Below are positions 15,001 through 26,600 of a stretch of DNA of 64,000 nucleotides, one piece after another. Source of the DNA: Heliopora coerulea (Eukaryota > Cnidaria > Anthozoa > Scleralcyonacea > Helioporidae); NCBI GenBank assembly GCA_030142905.1, contig JASJOG010000076.1, positions 496,001 to 560,000 of the forward strand, given 5' to 3'. Below the pieces are notes generated by a model, which searched no databases, had not been told where the DNA came from, and saw only the letters and a list, made by a program, of their open reading frames with translations. Position 1 is the first letter of the stretch. Each line of letters starts with the position of its first letter. The position numbers and the translations under genes are program-made.

Positions 15001-15584
15001 TAAAGGGGTTAACCCACGGTTTTTGACGATTTTTCGACCAATATCAAACTTTCGAAATAAGGCGAAAATATGAAGGTTTAGGCCGAATAAAATAGTTGTG
15101 GCCATATTTCAGGGACTTTACAGTAATATTTGAGATGATTTTTGAGGTCGAAAAATTTCACCAAAAAGTAAAGGGGTTAACCCACGGTTTTTGACGATTT
15201 TTCGACCAATTTCAAACTTTCGAAATAAGGCGAAAATATGAAGGTTTAGGCCGAATAAAATAGTTGTGGCCATATTTCAGGGACTTTACAGTAATATTTG
15301 AGATGATTTTTGAGGTCGAAAAATTTCACCAAAAAGTATAGGGGTTAACCCACGGTTTTTGACGATTTTTCGACCAATTTCAAACTTTCGAAATAAGGCG
15401 AAAATATGAAAGTTTAGGGCGAATAAGATAGTTGTGGCCATATTTCAGGGACTTTACAGTAATATTTGAGATGATTTTTGAGGTCGAAAAATTTCACCAA
15501 AAAGTAAAGGGGTTAACCCACGGTTTTTGACGATTTTTTGACCAATTTCAAACTTTCGAAATAAGGCGAAAATATGAAAGTTTA
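1..15584. repeat. 168-bp satellite array with higher-order structure
   Basis: Head-to-tail tandem repeat with a 168-bp unit. The unit start (TACAGTAATATTTGAGATG) falls at 1, 169, 337, 505 and so on to 15455, giving 92 full copies and a truncated 93rd. Net drift over the array is only -2 bp: single-base losses in monomers near 5981, 10684 and 13034, and a gain near 11739. Monomers differ at a few diagnostic sites (CACCAA/AATCAG, TTTTTCGACC/TTTTTTTACC, GGCGAAAAT/GGTTAAAAT, GATAGTTGTGG/GATAGTTTTGG). These recur at multiples of 168, for example 672, 840, 1008 and 1344 bp, so the array has higher-order repeats. Each unit contains the palindrome GGGTTAACCC or a one-base variant. No long ORF exists in it. 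The unit length is close to nucleosomal repeat length, as in many centromeric satellites; a centromeric, pericentromeric or subtelomeric location is inference. The array runs off the left edge of the window. Confidence 0.97.
7920..10440. repeat. Local 5-monomer (840-bp) higher-order repeat
   Basis: Within the satellite, the marker GGCCGAATAAAATAGTTG recurs near 8699, 9539 and 10379, exactly 840 bp (5 x 168) apart. Flanking diagnostic variants repeat in the same order: a CCTACGG plus TTTTTTTACC pair of monomers, then two CCAACGG monomers, then a TTTGAGATCG monomer with CCAATATC. This is a recent block amplification of five monomers, about three copies long. The first copy edge is blurred, so the boundaries are approximate. 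Confidence 0.8.
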
Positions 15585-16440
15585 TTCTGGTTTTGGACGA
15601 TTTTTCCAGCAATTTCGGTATTTATAAAAGAAAACTTTTCAGTTTTGAATTTAATTCTTTTGGGAGTTTTAATTCCCTTGTTATTTGTTTTGCCAACGGG
15701 AAAAGGAGATTTTGGACGATTTTGACTTGGTGTAAGAAATCGCATGTAAATTGGAATTCCTTAGGGAATTGAGAAGCCTTTCACTTTTGACTTTACCTTT
15801 ATCTGGAATTCGAATTCCCTTGGGATTTATTAGACGAATTGAAAAATGGCATTTTGGACGATTTTTATTTGGTGTAATAAATCCCATGGGAATTGGAATT
15901 ACCTAAGGAATTAACCAAATTTTCTCTTTTGACTTTAATTTTATCTGGAATTGGAATTTCCGTGGGATTTATTACACCAACTGAAAAATGGCATTTTGGA
16001 CGATTTTGACTTGGTGTAATAAATCCCATGGGAATTGGAATTCCCTAGCGAATTAACCAATCTTTCACTTTTGACTTTAATTTTCTTGGCAATTGGAATT
16101 CCCATGGGATTTATTACACCAACCAAAAAATCGAATTTTGGCCGATTTTGACTTGGGAAAAGAACTCCCTTGGGATTTATTACACCAACTGAAAAGTCGT
16201 ATTTTGGCAGATTTTGACTTGGGAAAAGAATTCCCTTGGGATTTATTACACCAACTGAAAAATCGAATTTTGGACTATTTTGACTTGGGAAAAGAATTCC
16301 CTTGGGATTTATTACAGCAACTGAGATGTCGAATTTTTACCGATTTTGACTTGGGAAAAGAAATCCCATGGGAATTGGAATTGCCCTGGGATTTCACCAA
16401 CTGAAAATTGACATTTTGACCGATTTTGACTTGGTGTAAT
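15585..16440. repeat. Degenerate dyad-symmetric repeat on the satellite border
   Basis: The marker TTTTGG(A/C)CGATTTTGACTTGG occurs near 15710, 15852, 15994, 16137, 16203, 16268, 16334 and 16413. Spacing is about 142 bp for the first intervals and then about 66 bp. In the 142-bp part, TTGGTGTAATAAATCCCATG alternates with its reverse complement (for example 16012-16033 against 16108-16129), so each unit is an imperfect palindrome. In the 66-bp part only one orientation persists. Because 66 is a multiple of 3, a 103-codon frame stays open on the + strand at 16093-16404, made of a 22-residue repeat. The GACGATTTTT core also occurs in the 168-bp satellite, so the two may be related. I regard the open frame as a by-product of the repeat, not a gene. 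Confidence 0.85.
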
Positions 16441-16617
16441 AAATCACATGAGACAGAGACAAAGTATTACTATTCCTATCAGCAACAAAAAATAGCATAC
16501 TTTACCATTAAGGTTAAACTTTTAAGGTTCCTTTGCACTATTAAAGCAGATGAAATGATGGGCAAAAATGAGAAAATAGCGAAATGTTCAAACATTTTAA
16601 TGGTATTAAGCAGCAAA

Positions 16618-16642
16618 GAATGAATGAATGAATGAATGAATA
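16618..16642. repeat. (ATGA)n microsatellite
   Basis: About five to six copies of a 4-base unit (GAATGAATGAATGAATGAAT). Simple tandem repeat, no further significance seen. Confidence 0.9.
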
Positions 16643-17750
16643 ACTTTGTTTACCGAGGGTGACACATTACAGTTGAAAACTGTTAAACTTGTGGTCCTCA
16701 AGAATAGCTTAAGGTGCCCCAAGCAATTTTGTTGTAGGAAACAATTTTTTCTTTTAGCAACTTAGAACATTTGCAAGAGATTCACTAGGCGGAAAATGTT
16801 ATCTGGTAATAATTATCAGTGCCCACCAAAAGAAGAATCACGTGGCAATTCTCGGAGTTACAATGAATTTTTGAATACCATGTTCACTGGGTCACGAGAC
16901 AGTATTTCTACTTTTTTTTTCTGAAGTGTGACTAGGCTCAAGTTTTCAATAAGAGTTTGGCTTTGGTAAGATCTAATGCTCATGTATTCTAATAAATCGA
17001 GGTGGCTGAAAGGACATATTTCACAAAACGTACAAACGCGCGACGAGAAACAAATTTTGACTTCCCATTCCCAAAACATGAGGAATTGTCATAGAGATTT
17101 ACGACAATTCTTCGTGTTTTAGGCCGGGAATTCAAAACTTTTCTCGTCAAGCGTTTGTACTTTTTTTTACCTAGTCCCTTCAGCGACCTCAATTTATTAG
17201 AATACACGACCATTAAATCATGAGGATTAACTGTTATTGAGAACATGAGTCTGGTTTCACTTAAAAAAAACAAAACAAAAAATAATAACAGAAAAAAACA
17301 AAATATTGTCTCAGGACCCATTGCACACAGTATTCAAAAATTCATTGTAGCTCTTAGGTAATTTTCAAAACAGCTACAAGTGATTTTGGACCAAAAACAA
17401 AAGCCATTCCAACGAAAACAGATAAGTGACTATGTAAAAGTACAGACACATTACCTACCTTATTCAAGAATGAACTCTTACTTATATACCAATCAGCCCT
17501 TCTAGCATCATTTCAGAACAAAAATTCTTCTGAATATCCTAAGCACGGCAAGAGCCGCTAAAAAGGTTCTTCCCCCAAGACCATAGTATAATTAAAGCAT
17601 TTTCCTGTAAATTTCAAGAATTGTGGGGGTTTTTTCAAGGACCTTGTATGCGGAGGAAAAGTTGCTTTATTCCCGCGTCTAACATACAGATACCAACGTC
17701 CCCTTCAGCATTACTTAAGAACTAGACATTTATTTTACGAGTTTTCGCAA

Positions 17751-18934
17751 TTAAACATCTTTAATATTGGCGAAACATCACTTATAGTGAAATAGCGAGC
17801 TCTTGACAGAGGACATCGTCAAGCAACGATTAATAACAGCGCGTCAACTGCCGGCGTCCTGAATTGACAGGCCTAAAGTTTGCAATTTCTACGATGTCTG
17901 TGATGTTCCACAAATATTGAAGTTGTTTCAGACTTTCCACAATTATTTGTTCAAGTTAATCTTTTCTATGTAGTCAAATGACCTTATAACAGACCTTATC
18001 AAACCTTTTGCTGTTCATGACCAGAAAAGATACTACCATTAATGCCAATCTCAAACTCATTTTGCATTCATTTTGTTGAATCGACACTCAATTACGCTTT
18101 TGTTACCTTCATTAGTATGCAGCCACATATGCCTGACAGGGCACTCAATAGCACCGACAGACGACCATTAACACCATTTTGCTAAAAATTACGAGCAGTA
18201 AAGTTTCAATTACACAAGACATTTGCCTATTCTGTTGCAGAGTACGATTGTATGGAATCTTGACATGTTTATGTCAGACCGTTAACGAACTTTAGTTCAC
18301 AGCACTTTGCTAACACACATCAACTTTCACACCTTAGACAAGAAATATTTAGCGATCAAAGCTCGCAGTACTGAACACAAGTCGATCGCCAAATATTTTT
18401 ACTAAGACGTGAAATTTGATGTGTGCCAGCGAAGTGCTGTGAACTAAAGCTCGTTAACAGTTAGACATTACCCATGTTATGATAAGATCCCATGTTGGTG
18501 CTGCTGAGTGCCTTCTCGTGCAAATGGTTGCCTATCTATGCTAATAAAGGGTTCTTCCAATGAAGGTGATAAAAGCGTGCACGACTGTCCAATCGATAGA
18601 ATGGACGTATTTTCACATTCAGTTCAAGGTTGGCATTAATGATGGCATATTTTCTGGTCGTGAACTGCAAAAAGTGTCCTGGAGTCTATTATAGGACCAT
18701 TTGACTACATAGAAAGGATCAACAAGACCAAATAATTGTAAGAAGTTTAAAACATCTTCAATATTTGTGGAGCATCACGGGCATTGTAGAAATTGGAAGC
18801 TTTTGTCAAGTCAACGCAAGATACCAATAATTAACGCATTATTATTAATCATTGCCTGATATTATCCTCTGTCAGCCACTCGAAAGCTTGTCATTTCAGT
18901 TTACGTAATGTTCCACTAATCTTAAAGATGTTTA
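17751..18934. mobile_element. Long foldback (inverted-repeat) element, 1.18 kb
   Basis: Imperfect palindrome centred near 18370. Outermost match: TAAACATCTTTAA near 17752 against TTAAAGATGTTTA ending 18934. Inner matches include ATGTTCCACAAATATTGAAG (left, near 17902) against CTTCAATATTTGTGGAGCAT (right, near 18757). A second is the pair around 18283-18312 and 18432-18462 containing TTCACAGCACTTTGC and its complement. Similarity runs through nearly the whole of both arms, with small indels, leaving a short loop. No transposase frame is visible. It resembles a foldback/MITE-type DNA transposon or an inverted duplication of one; target-site duplications were not resolved. Confidence 0.8.
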
Positions 18935-20675
18935 AAAAGCAAGGTATCAACCAGTTTCAAAGAGCTTTCATTAAAATAAAAAAAAAAAAGAAAAAGTATT
19001 TTACACGAACACTTTCACGGTGTTCAGATGGATTTAGTCGCAAGAATGTTCACGGGTTACAAACCGAAGTCAAACTCAACATAAATTGTCATAAGTTTTG
19101 ACAAATTTTAGAAGCAATTACGACAACGTGTATCCGGTTTACGTGCGTGAAGTTCTACGGTATGACGTGCCGTTGTGACATGGGCTTTAATGTTTAAAAT
19201 GTCCCCGACATACAGACCTTATTTTAACTTCGTTAAAAGTTCATTGTTTAATAATCGTGTATACATGTTTTCACCGACAGCAGTTCTGGTTCAGATGACT
19301 ATCAAAAATGTAGTATAAAGCTAACAATGGCGAAAAATAGAATTTAAGTTTTCAGATGACATTGGTGTGACCTGACCATGTTATTCTATTACCAAACGAT
19401 ACCTTCCTTATTCTTTAAATTTGTAATTCATCCTGGAAATAAGTTAGCGGCTGGAATGAACAGTCTTTAACAATTTTATTGTGGCAACGGAGTACGTACG
19501 AACATCCTGAAACTGGTTGATAATTTTGCTCCTTAAACAAATGCTTCCCAGTTACAAAACAATCCTTGCATTAAAGACCCTTTTAAATCATCCGGTAAGA
19601 ATGAATTTCGGACAAAAAAAAAATCCTAGTTTATATTAAACTAATCTTGACTCACTCTAAATTTGATGTCCATATAACGGTACGACGGATCATTACCAAT
19701 TCGACCAGCAAATTAAATATATCATCAAAAATTATCATAAATACATTTAGGGTTCGAATTACCCCTACCTTATTAAAGCATAATACTCAAAACGATAATC
19801 AGTCCCTAAAGGTGTTTTGCACATAATAAGCGAAACAGGATTCTTATGAAATTTGTTTAACCCACACTCAAATAACCTGATGTCCATCGCTTTCCTAGCA
19901 TTTTGATGGGCTAAACTTTAAAACATCCGTAAATCGGGAGTTTTCTAATCCTTGAGCGGTGTAACCAACATGCAGCGTCGGATATATTGGATACTTATAT
20001 CGAAAGAACAGACGAAAGACCTCAACAAAAGCAAGAGAACAAAGAACCAAAAAGTTCACACGTTAACCCTTTGTTTACCTAAGGCACACTTCAGGGGCAG
20101 AACTGTCATTAAATCCAACACAATTGGCGTGCAAGAAGACCTACAACATCCTGAACCTCTTACGTCTTAACCCAGAATATTGTAAATAAATACCGTGCCT
20201 CGTTAACCCTGTTAAGTCACAGGATGAAATTGTGCTGACTTGTAAAGAAATTAGGTTTTGTGGCTGATTCATGATATAAGGTACATTGAAGTCGCCATTT
20301 GATTTTGACAGTGAGAAGCATTACATGTGAGTGATGAAAAATACTGTGAAATGACAAAATTAATAAAAGCAAATAAGTTACTTTAGTAAGGAAGAAGTTG
20401 CTGTCATAAAATCCCGGTGTTACTTTTTTCTTTTCTTCTCTTGGCTTTCGGGCTTAGCTCACTTTTCCTTGTACCCTTAGGAGATTGCTTTGACATTTTT
20501 TTCTTCTTAACCGTTGTTTTCTACAACAAGAAAATGTATGCTTATCAATTTACGACATTTTCACCCACGTTCACAATGTTTGAGGCTGAAGACATCAAGG
20601 TATGAAAATATTGGATCATCACGTTGAAATGTCTTTTTTTGACAACGCACGAAATGGATGCAATGATAAAATTTC

Positions 20676-23600
20676 TTATTTCAGATATACACATGGTAGA
20701 TAACACACCCGAACTTCGTCTTCCTTCTCTGTTGTCGATGCATTTTCGTTGCAATTAACCTGACTCAAATTCTCTTTTTCAGGGTCAGTTGTCAAGATTT
20801 CTTTCTGAATTTCATTGTCTTTCACAGCTAAAACTTCCGTCGTGCACACGCCATCTTCCACTTGAGTTTTAATAATTTGATTGTTAATTTGAGCGTTATC
20901 AAGACCGTCCTTTTCTAAGGAACATCCTGCAACTTCACTTGATGACCTACAAAGATATACTTTAAAAGTTATAATAATAATAGTTATAATCATAAATTAT
21001 TTAAACCGGTTAACTTGATCAGTCAAGTCTTATCCCAGATGCCATCCCTCAGGTACCTGTTACAAACAACCGAAAAAATTAACAAACCATCATTACATTG
21101 ATATGTAAAATTAAAAATGTGTAGAACATGTTCAACAGAAGGATTCAGAGCAGTCTCATCTGTTCGATAGAAACCTTAAATCGATGCCGAAAATTTCTAT
21201 CGGACTCCGTATAAAACTGCTCCTTTTTAAAGCAAGTTATCTTGGTTATACAAGAATAAACAATTTACTCACGAAGAATTACTGTTCAAAAATGGGAATC
21301 AAGCCTATTGTTACATGCACAACTGACCATTAAGCTACGACAGTTCATAAGCTTGAAACAAAACATTAGACTGAGACCAGCCTAAGTTTGGCTCAATTTT
21401 CAAGTAGAGGACACAGAATGGCATCGTTATATAATATCCACCGACTCCCAAGAGAGAGGGAGAGACTCGGAGAGAGTTTCTTTAGATCTCCATATGTTTC
21501 GCTCAATTTGATCGTATAAAATTTATTGTAATCAAATGGTGTCAAGGTGAAGACTAGGTCATGCATTTACATATGAGTGCATATTTATAGATCACAGTAG
21601 TTGGACTTACTTTTCATCAATTTTTGAAGATGAACTTAGCTTCATGGCATCCCAGGTGTAATCAACAAACATCGATTGCTAGAGAGAGGACATTAACGTA
21701 CTTTTACAAAGTACCAACTTTTAATCAACATATTAACATGTTAAAAAAAGTATCAACATGTTAAATACTCGTAGATCTGGAGTCTGATGACCCACTAACT
21801 TTAACTTTGAGGCAGGCAAACACGAAAAGTTTCGAGGCAACGCTCTGTAATGGACGCAACTTTCTGCTATTACTTTGGGAACAAGCATGGTATCACCATT
21901 GTGTTAAGGTGGCCTTGAAATTAACAGTGGAAGATCCGTAGGTCTAATTACAGCACTAGCATCCTCACACATGATGAAGATGTTCAATGATGCAATGTAG
22001 CAAACTGAGCGTGGTAATTTTCACTCACTTGAAGCAACCGGTTCATTCGTTCAAAATGCCTTTCTGAAACAGCAAATATAAATATAACAAATTGTTACCT
22101 TGCACCTGAAGTGACTCGTTTAACATTTAGCACAATCTTTCGCTTTGACGTTGTTATTCTCTACACTGGCTTTTAATTAACTTGTCCAAGGGAGACGCCA
22201 GCGTCATCTTGGAAGTGAAACGTTTAACAAACTAGATTTGGTTAATTCTTTAAATGTTAGAAGGACAAAGAAAATTTTACCGTTCCCTGACGAAAGTAGT
22301 TAATCAATATATACGTAACCCAAATTATGTTATAACAACAAAACTGAAATTAATTTGACTTATTTGAATATTAGCTAGAATTTGTCTGAAATCGAACAAA
22401 CCTGGAAATTTAAATCTACAGTAGGACAATCAAGAACGAGCAGCTTACCAGTGTATGGAAGAAGTGCTTCAATTCTTTCTCTCATTTCTGGACGGTCAGT
22501 AAGCCACGTAGGAGAATGTTGCTTCAAAATCATGGATAAAACTACAGGAATGTTATATACTTCATGATTAAAATTACCATAATACTTCGCATAACATTAA
22601 ATATGGTGGGTATATATGCCCGTACGGAGTCACACATGATTTCGAGTACTGTGGAAAAAATAATCCCTATAGCCCCATTGGGTACAGAAATATGTATCAA
22701 AGACTCAATCCTTTTGTAAATATTAAAAACTGGAAGTGAAAAATAAAATGAAATATTGTATACCTGTTTGAGAAACATGACTGTGTTTTGCGTTTGTGTT
22801 CCAGTTGCATAAAAATCTTAATATAATGTCTAGAAAGTCAAAAACAAATAACTATATTCATCTTCAACGCTATTTCGTTCATTCTTGCCAATGCCCCACT
22901 ACAAATCGTCAGTCTTACCAACTTGGTCATCCCGTAAATCCCGAAGTGTCTTGGAAAGTTCTTCTTTGCCATTTTCTTCCACCAATATGTCTAAATAATC
23001 AATCTCGAATAAATTTTTCTCATGGAAAACTTCACTCGGATTTTAAATACTAGTGCCCTGGACATCAGCATTGTCAAAGGTCGTCCCATATCTCTTTTAC
23101 CTTTTAAAACATTTAGCGTTCTAAGAGGTTGCTCAAGAGTCAGTGCCAATGCAACTGCTTTTGTAAACTGCTTTCTATGAAGAAGGTTTAACAGTTCTTG
23201 TTCTCTGAAACGAAATCAAAACAGTTCATGATTTGATACAGAGATGACAACGACGTGCGAAGAAGTCGCAAAGAAAACTTTGCCAACATTACTGATTGAC
23301 AATCTGGAGGATGCACCATTATGTTGGTTCTTGTGAGACAGTCACTCAGCTTACAGTAATAATTTTATTGGCTGTTGCTTGTTTATTGTCAGCTGTAGAA
23401 AATCTCAATAAAATAAATTTTGGCGCACAACAAGTGGCAAAAGTTCTTGCCACTGTAGAACCTCGTGGCCGCCTAACGACTACTTGGGACTGCGTAATGA
23501 AACAAGATTGGAAAGTATTTTTGGAAATTTAAGATTTAAAATATACAGATTTAACAAGCATAAGAGAAAATTACAGTTTATCAAGGATTATCCTGATAAA

Positions 23601-26600
23601 ACAGTGGGCAAGCAAAACGAAGCTGACATTGAAATTTCACTCTAATCAAATAAACTTTTCAGCAGACTTTTAAAATTTACCTTGAGTTTAAATCACGAAA
23701 TTTTATCTACTTACTTTATCAACTGTTCTTCTGTGGATATCCTAAGTTGTTCCTCTTCTTCCTCGGTGACATCCTATAGTTACAAGGTGCGGAATTTGTT
23801 TCTAGGAATGTAGTTTTGCCTCAGATAGTTGTGTGGAAAAGATGGTGGCGTTTTGTTGTCGTTATGTATGTGATGGTAAGTATCAGAGTCAGATGGTACC
23901 AGTGTTAATATTAACTGATTGCATGACAAAAAATAAGAACTACTACGTCATTATTGGGTGGACGTTTATTAGACGGTTCACACCCTTATTCCTGTTCTTC
24001 TCTTCGTCGATTCGTGTTGTCGAATACATTTTCGTTGTTGTTTGTAATCTAATAAATATGTAGTTAAACAAGCCGTACGCTGATTCCTCTACGAACACAG
24101 AAACATATCCTTAACAACCAGATGGTAAGTATCAGAGTCAGATGGTACCAGATGGTAAGTATCAGTGTCAGATGGTACCAGATGGTAAGTATCAGTGTCA
24201 GTGAGGTGGAAATTAAGGTATTCACGAAAGTAACTTCTTGCAAACGTTTGGTCTATTAACGTAAACAAGAACATACAATAAATGGGAAATAAGTTATGCT
24301 GAAATGTTCCATCGTTATACAAAATACACTGTATTTTTACCTTCCAAATGTTAAGAACCGAATCTGCTCCACCAGAAACCATTGTTTCTTGTGAATTTGT
24401 CAAAGCAAGTGACCACACCTTTTATGTGTTTAGAAAAGAAAGAACTTCAAATTTGCATGGGCTTCTCAACATTGTGAAAATACATTAAACATCATGACAT
24501 GAATATCTCAGTAGATGAAATGAAAGATTTTACCTTGTCTTCATGTTCGTCCATTGTCTTCACACATTCACTGGTTTTTATTGTCCATAATTTAATTAAC
24601 CCATCTGATCCACTAAAGAAAGAAAAAATTAGATGAACTAGAGCTCCCATTCACAATTAATCAACGCAGTTTTGGTCGATTACAAATATTCTTATTTAAT
24701 AAAACAAAAATAACACCGCACTTCGAGCGTAAGTACAGAATGCACACACTTTCCACGAAGTAAGCCATATTTTCAAACCAGCACAACCAAGGAGACTGAC
24801 ATATCTCAATCCTACATTCTTACGGAGACCAGTTCCTCTCATACTCCCTCTCACATAAGCTGTGTAAGTTGGTCACCATACCTGGACAGCAACTGCATGC
24901 CACGTGTAGCAAAGCAGATTTGAAGCACCGAGTTGGTGTGACCTTCAAGTGTTTTGAGACAAGTGAAGTCTGAGAGAGTCCACAGCCTTATGATGGAGTC
25001 CCCAGATCCTGTTGCGAGACACTGGTCAATAGGAGAAAATTGAACACACCATACACCACGTCTGTGGCCTCGCATGGTACCCAGGAGGACTAAATCTGAG
25101 GATCGCCAAATCTGGCAGGAGAAAAAAAATATGCCTGAGTGATCTAGAAACCGAAAAATTGAGTATAACAACTTGTTGGTTATGATAAATCGTTCAGATT
25201 TGGGCAGTCTTGAGAAAGAATGTTGGTGACTGACATTTCGACGGCCTTAGCGGGGTTCGTCTTCAGAGTCGAAAAAGAGGATGATGATGATCACTGCTAA
25301 GGCTGTCAAAACGTCAGTCTCCAACAGTCTTTCTCAAGACTACGCTAACATAGACAATTTAACATCACCTACATGTACCAATTTTTATCAGGGTTCAAAC
25401 CATTCACTCTGAGTGTGACTAATTAACTAGGCCATACAGCATATACACAATTTATTAACAATAAACATTAAAATGATGTATAACAGTAAATAACTATATA
25501 ACCACATTTGGAGGGGGTGAGATCCCTATAATGCCCGGGTGAAATATCCCATATAGCAAGGTGCGCCCGCATGTATATTTATGAAGAACAGTGAGAAGAT
25601 TGTTCTTTTATGAGACCATACTGCACTAACATCTACATACTGGCAGTTGCACATTGTTAGTGCGCAAAATATTATTCAGTGATAAATTATCATTAAGATT
25701 TCGTTTTTCTGCCCGGAATATCAGTGACACGTTTGTGTTCATATCACGTTGACAAATATCCTAAACTAATTAAGTACAGTAAATAATTTGCATGATTACA
25801 GTAATCATGGCTTAACCCTTACACTCCCAACTGGCTATAACTAGACGACTTTATTCAAGAGAATGAGACATTATGGCAAAAATAGATTGGTGACCCTTTA
25901 GGGTTCTATTTTGTTTAATGCCGCATGACCTAATTCAGTAGGCGGAAACATCTAATTTGGATAAATATTTTGTTTATTCAAGATGCTGCATCTTACCTTT
26001 GCAGTTTTATCCTGAGAACCAGTGGCTACAAGTTTGTCATTAGGAGAGACAGCAATGGAGTTGATGTCCTGAAAAAAGATTGAAAAATATTCTAATGTGA
26101 TGATTTACCGCTCTGATAACTTAATAAAAACTAAGGATTGCAATAATATTCAGGTTTCTAAATGTCAGTCTGCAGTTTTGTCATGGTTGAAATTCCGAAC
26201 ATGTGGCAAGTACTGGCTGGTTTAAACTACAGTAAAATCTTGTAAAATCTTGTAATCTTGTAGGGCCAAGTTGACTGGAAACTTAAGATACCTTCAGACA
26301 ACAAGGTTTCAAGCCAACCATCACCAATGTACAATTATGGGCAATTTTACAATTTTCAACTATCACTTATCCTTGTTGAATATACATCAAAAAATTTCAA
26401 GTAAAATGATGCATAAATTACTGACGTGGTGTAGTTATTCTTTATAATGTTTTGAAACATTATTTCAATCAAGCTTACAACTGCCTTCCTGGTTGTAAGC
26501 CCACTCAAAGCCCCTAACAAAATTGCATAATCCCAAGGCATATATCCAGGATCCTGTTTTAGGGCAGTTTTTTGATAACCATCGTAAATAAAATTATTTA

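Larger units (their letters stand above)
16441..20675. other. Gene-free stretch downstream of TBL3
   Basis: AT-rich DNA between the repeats and the 3' end of TBL3. It contains a short (ATGA)n tract near 16618-16642, the 1.18-kb foldback at 17751-18934, and an A-rich tract near 18977-19000. The open frames present are short (72 codons or fewer on + near 19952-20170; 110 on - near 16989-17321). They show no recognisable family, splice-linked partner or codon pattern. I see no gene here. The TBL3 3' UTR must extend some distance left of 20676, but I could not place a poly(A) signal with confidence. Confidence 0.7.

Noticed and set aside
1..15584. CENP-B-box-like motif in the satellite (TTTCGAAATAAGGCGAAAA)
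   Set aside because: It has TTCG and a later CGAA, but the spacing is one base too long and CGGG is absent, so it does not meet the CENP-B box consensus.
1..15584. CRISPR-like array
   Set aside because: Repeats are contiguous 168-bp units with no unique spacers, in a eukaryotic intron-rich context.
16093..16404. 103-codon repetitive protein gene
   Set aside because: The frame is open because a 66-bp DNA repeat is divisible by three. There is no other coding evidence and no splice-linked partner.
16989..17321. 110-codon minus-strand frame
   Set aside because: Composition is that of AT-rich noise with poly-Phe/Leu from an A/T tract. No family pattern, partner exons or conserved motif.
19952..20170. 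72-codon + strand frame near the TBL3 3' end
   Set aside because: It begins at a TTG, and the only ATG is a few codons in. Low-complexity Lys/Thr content and no supporting homology.
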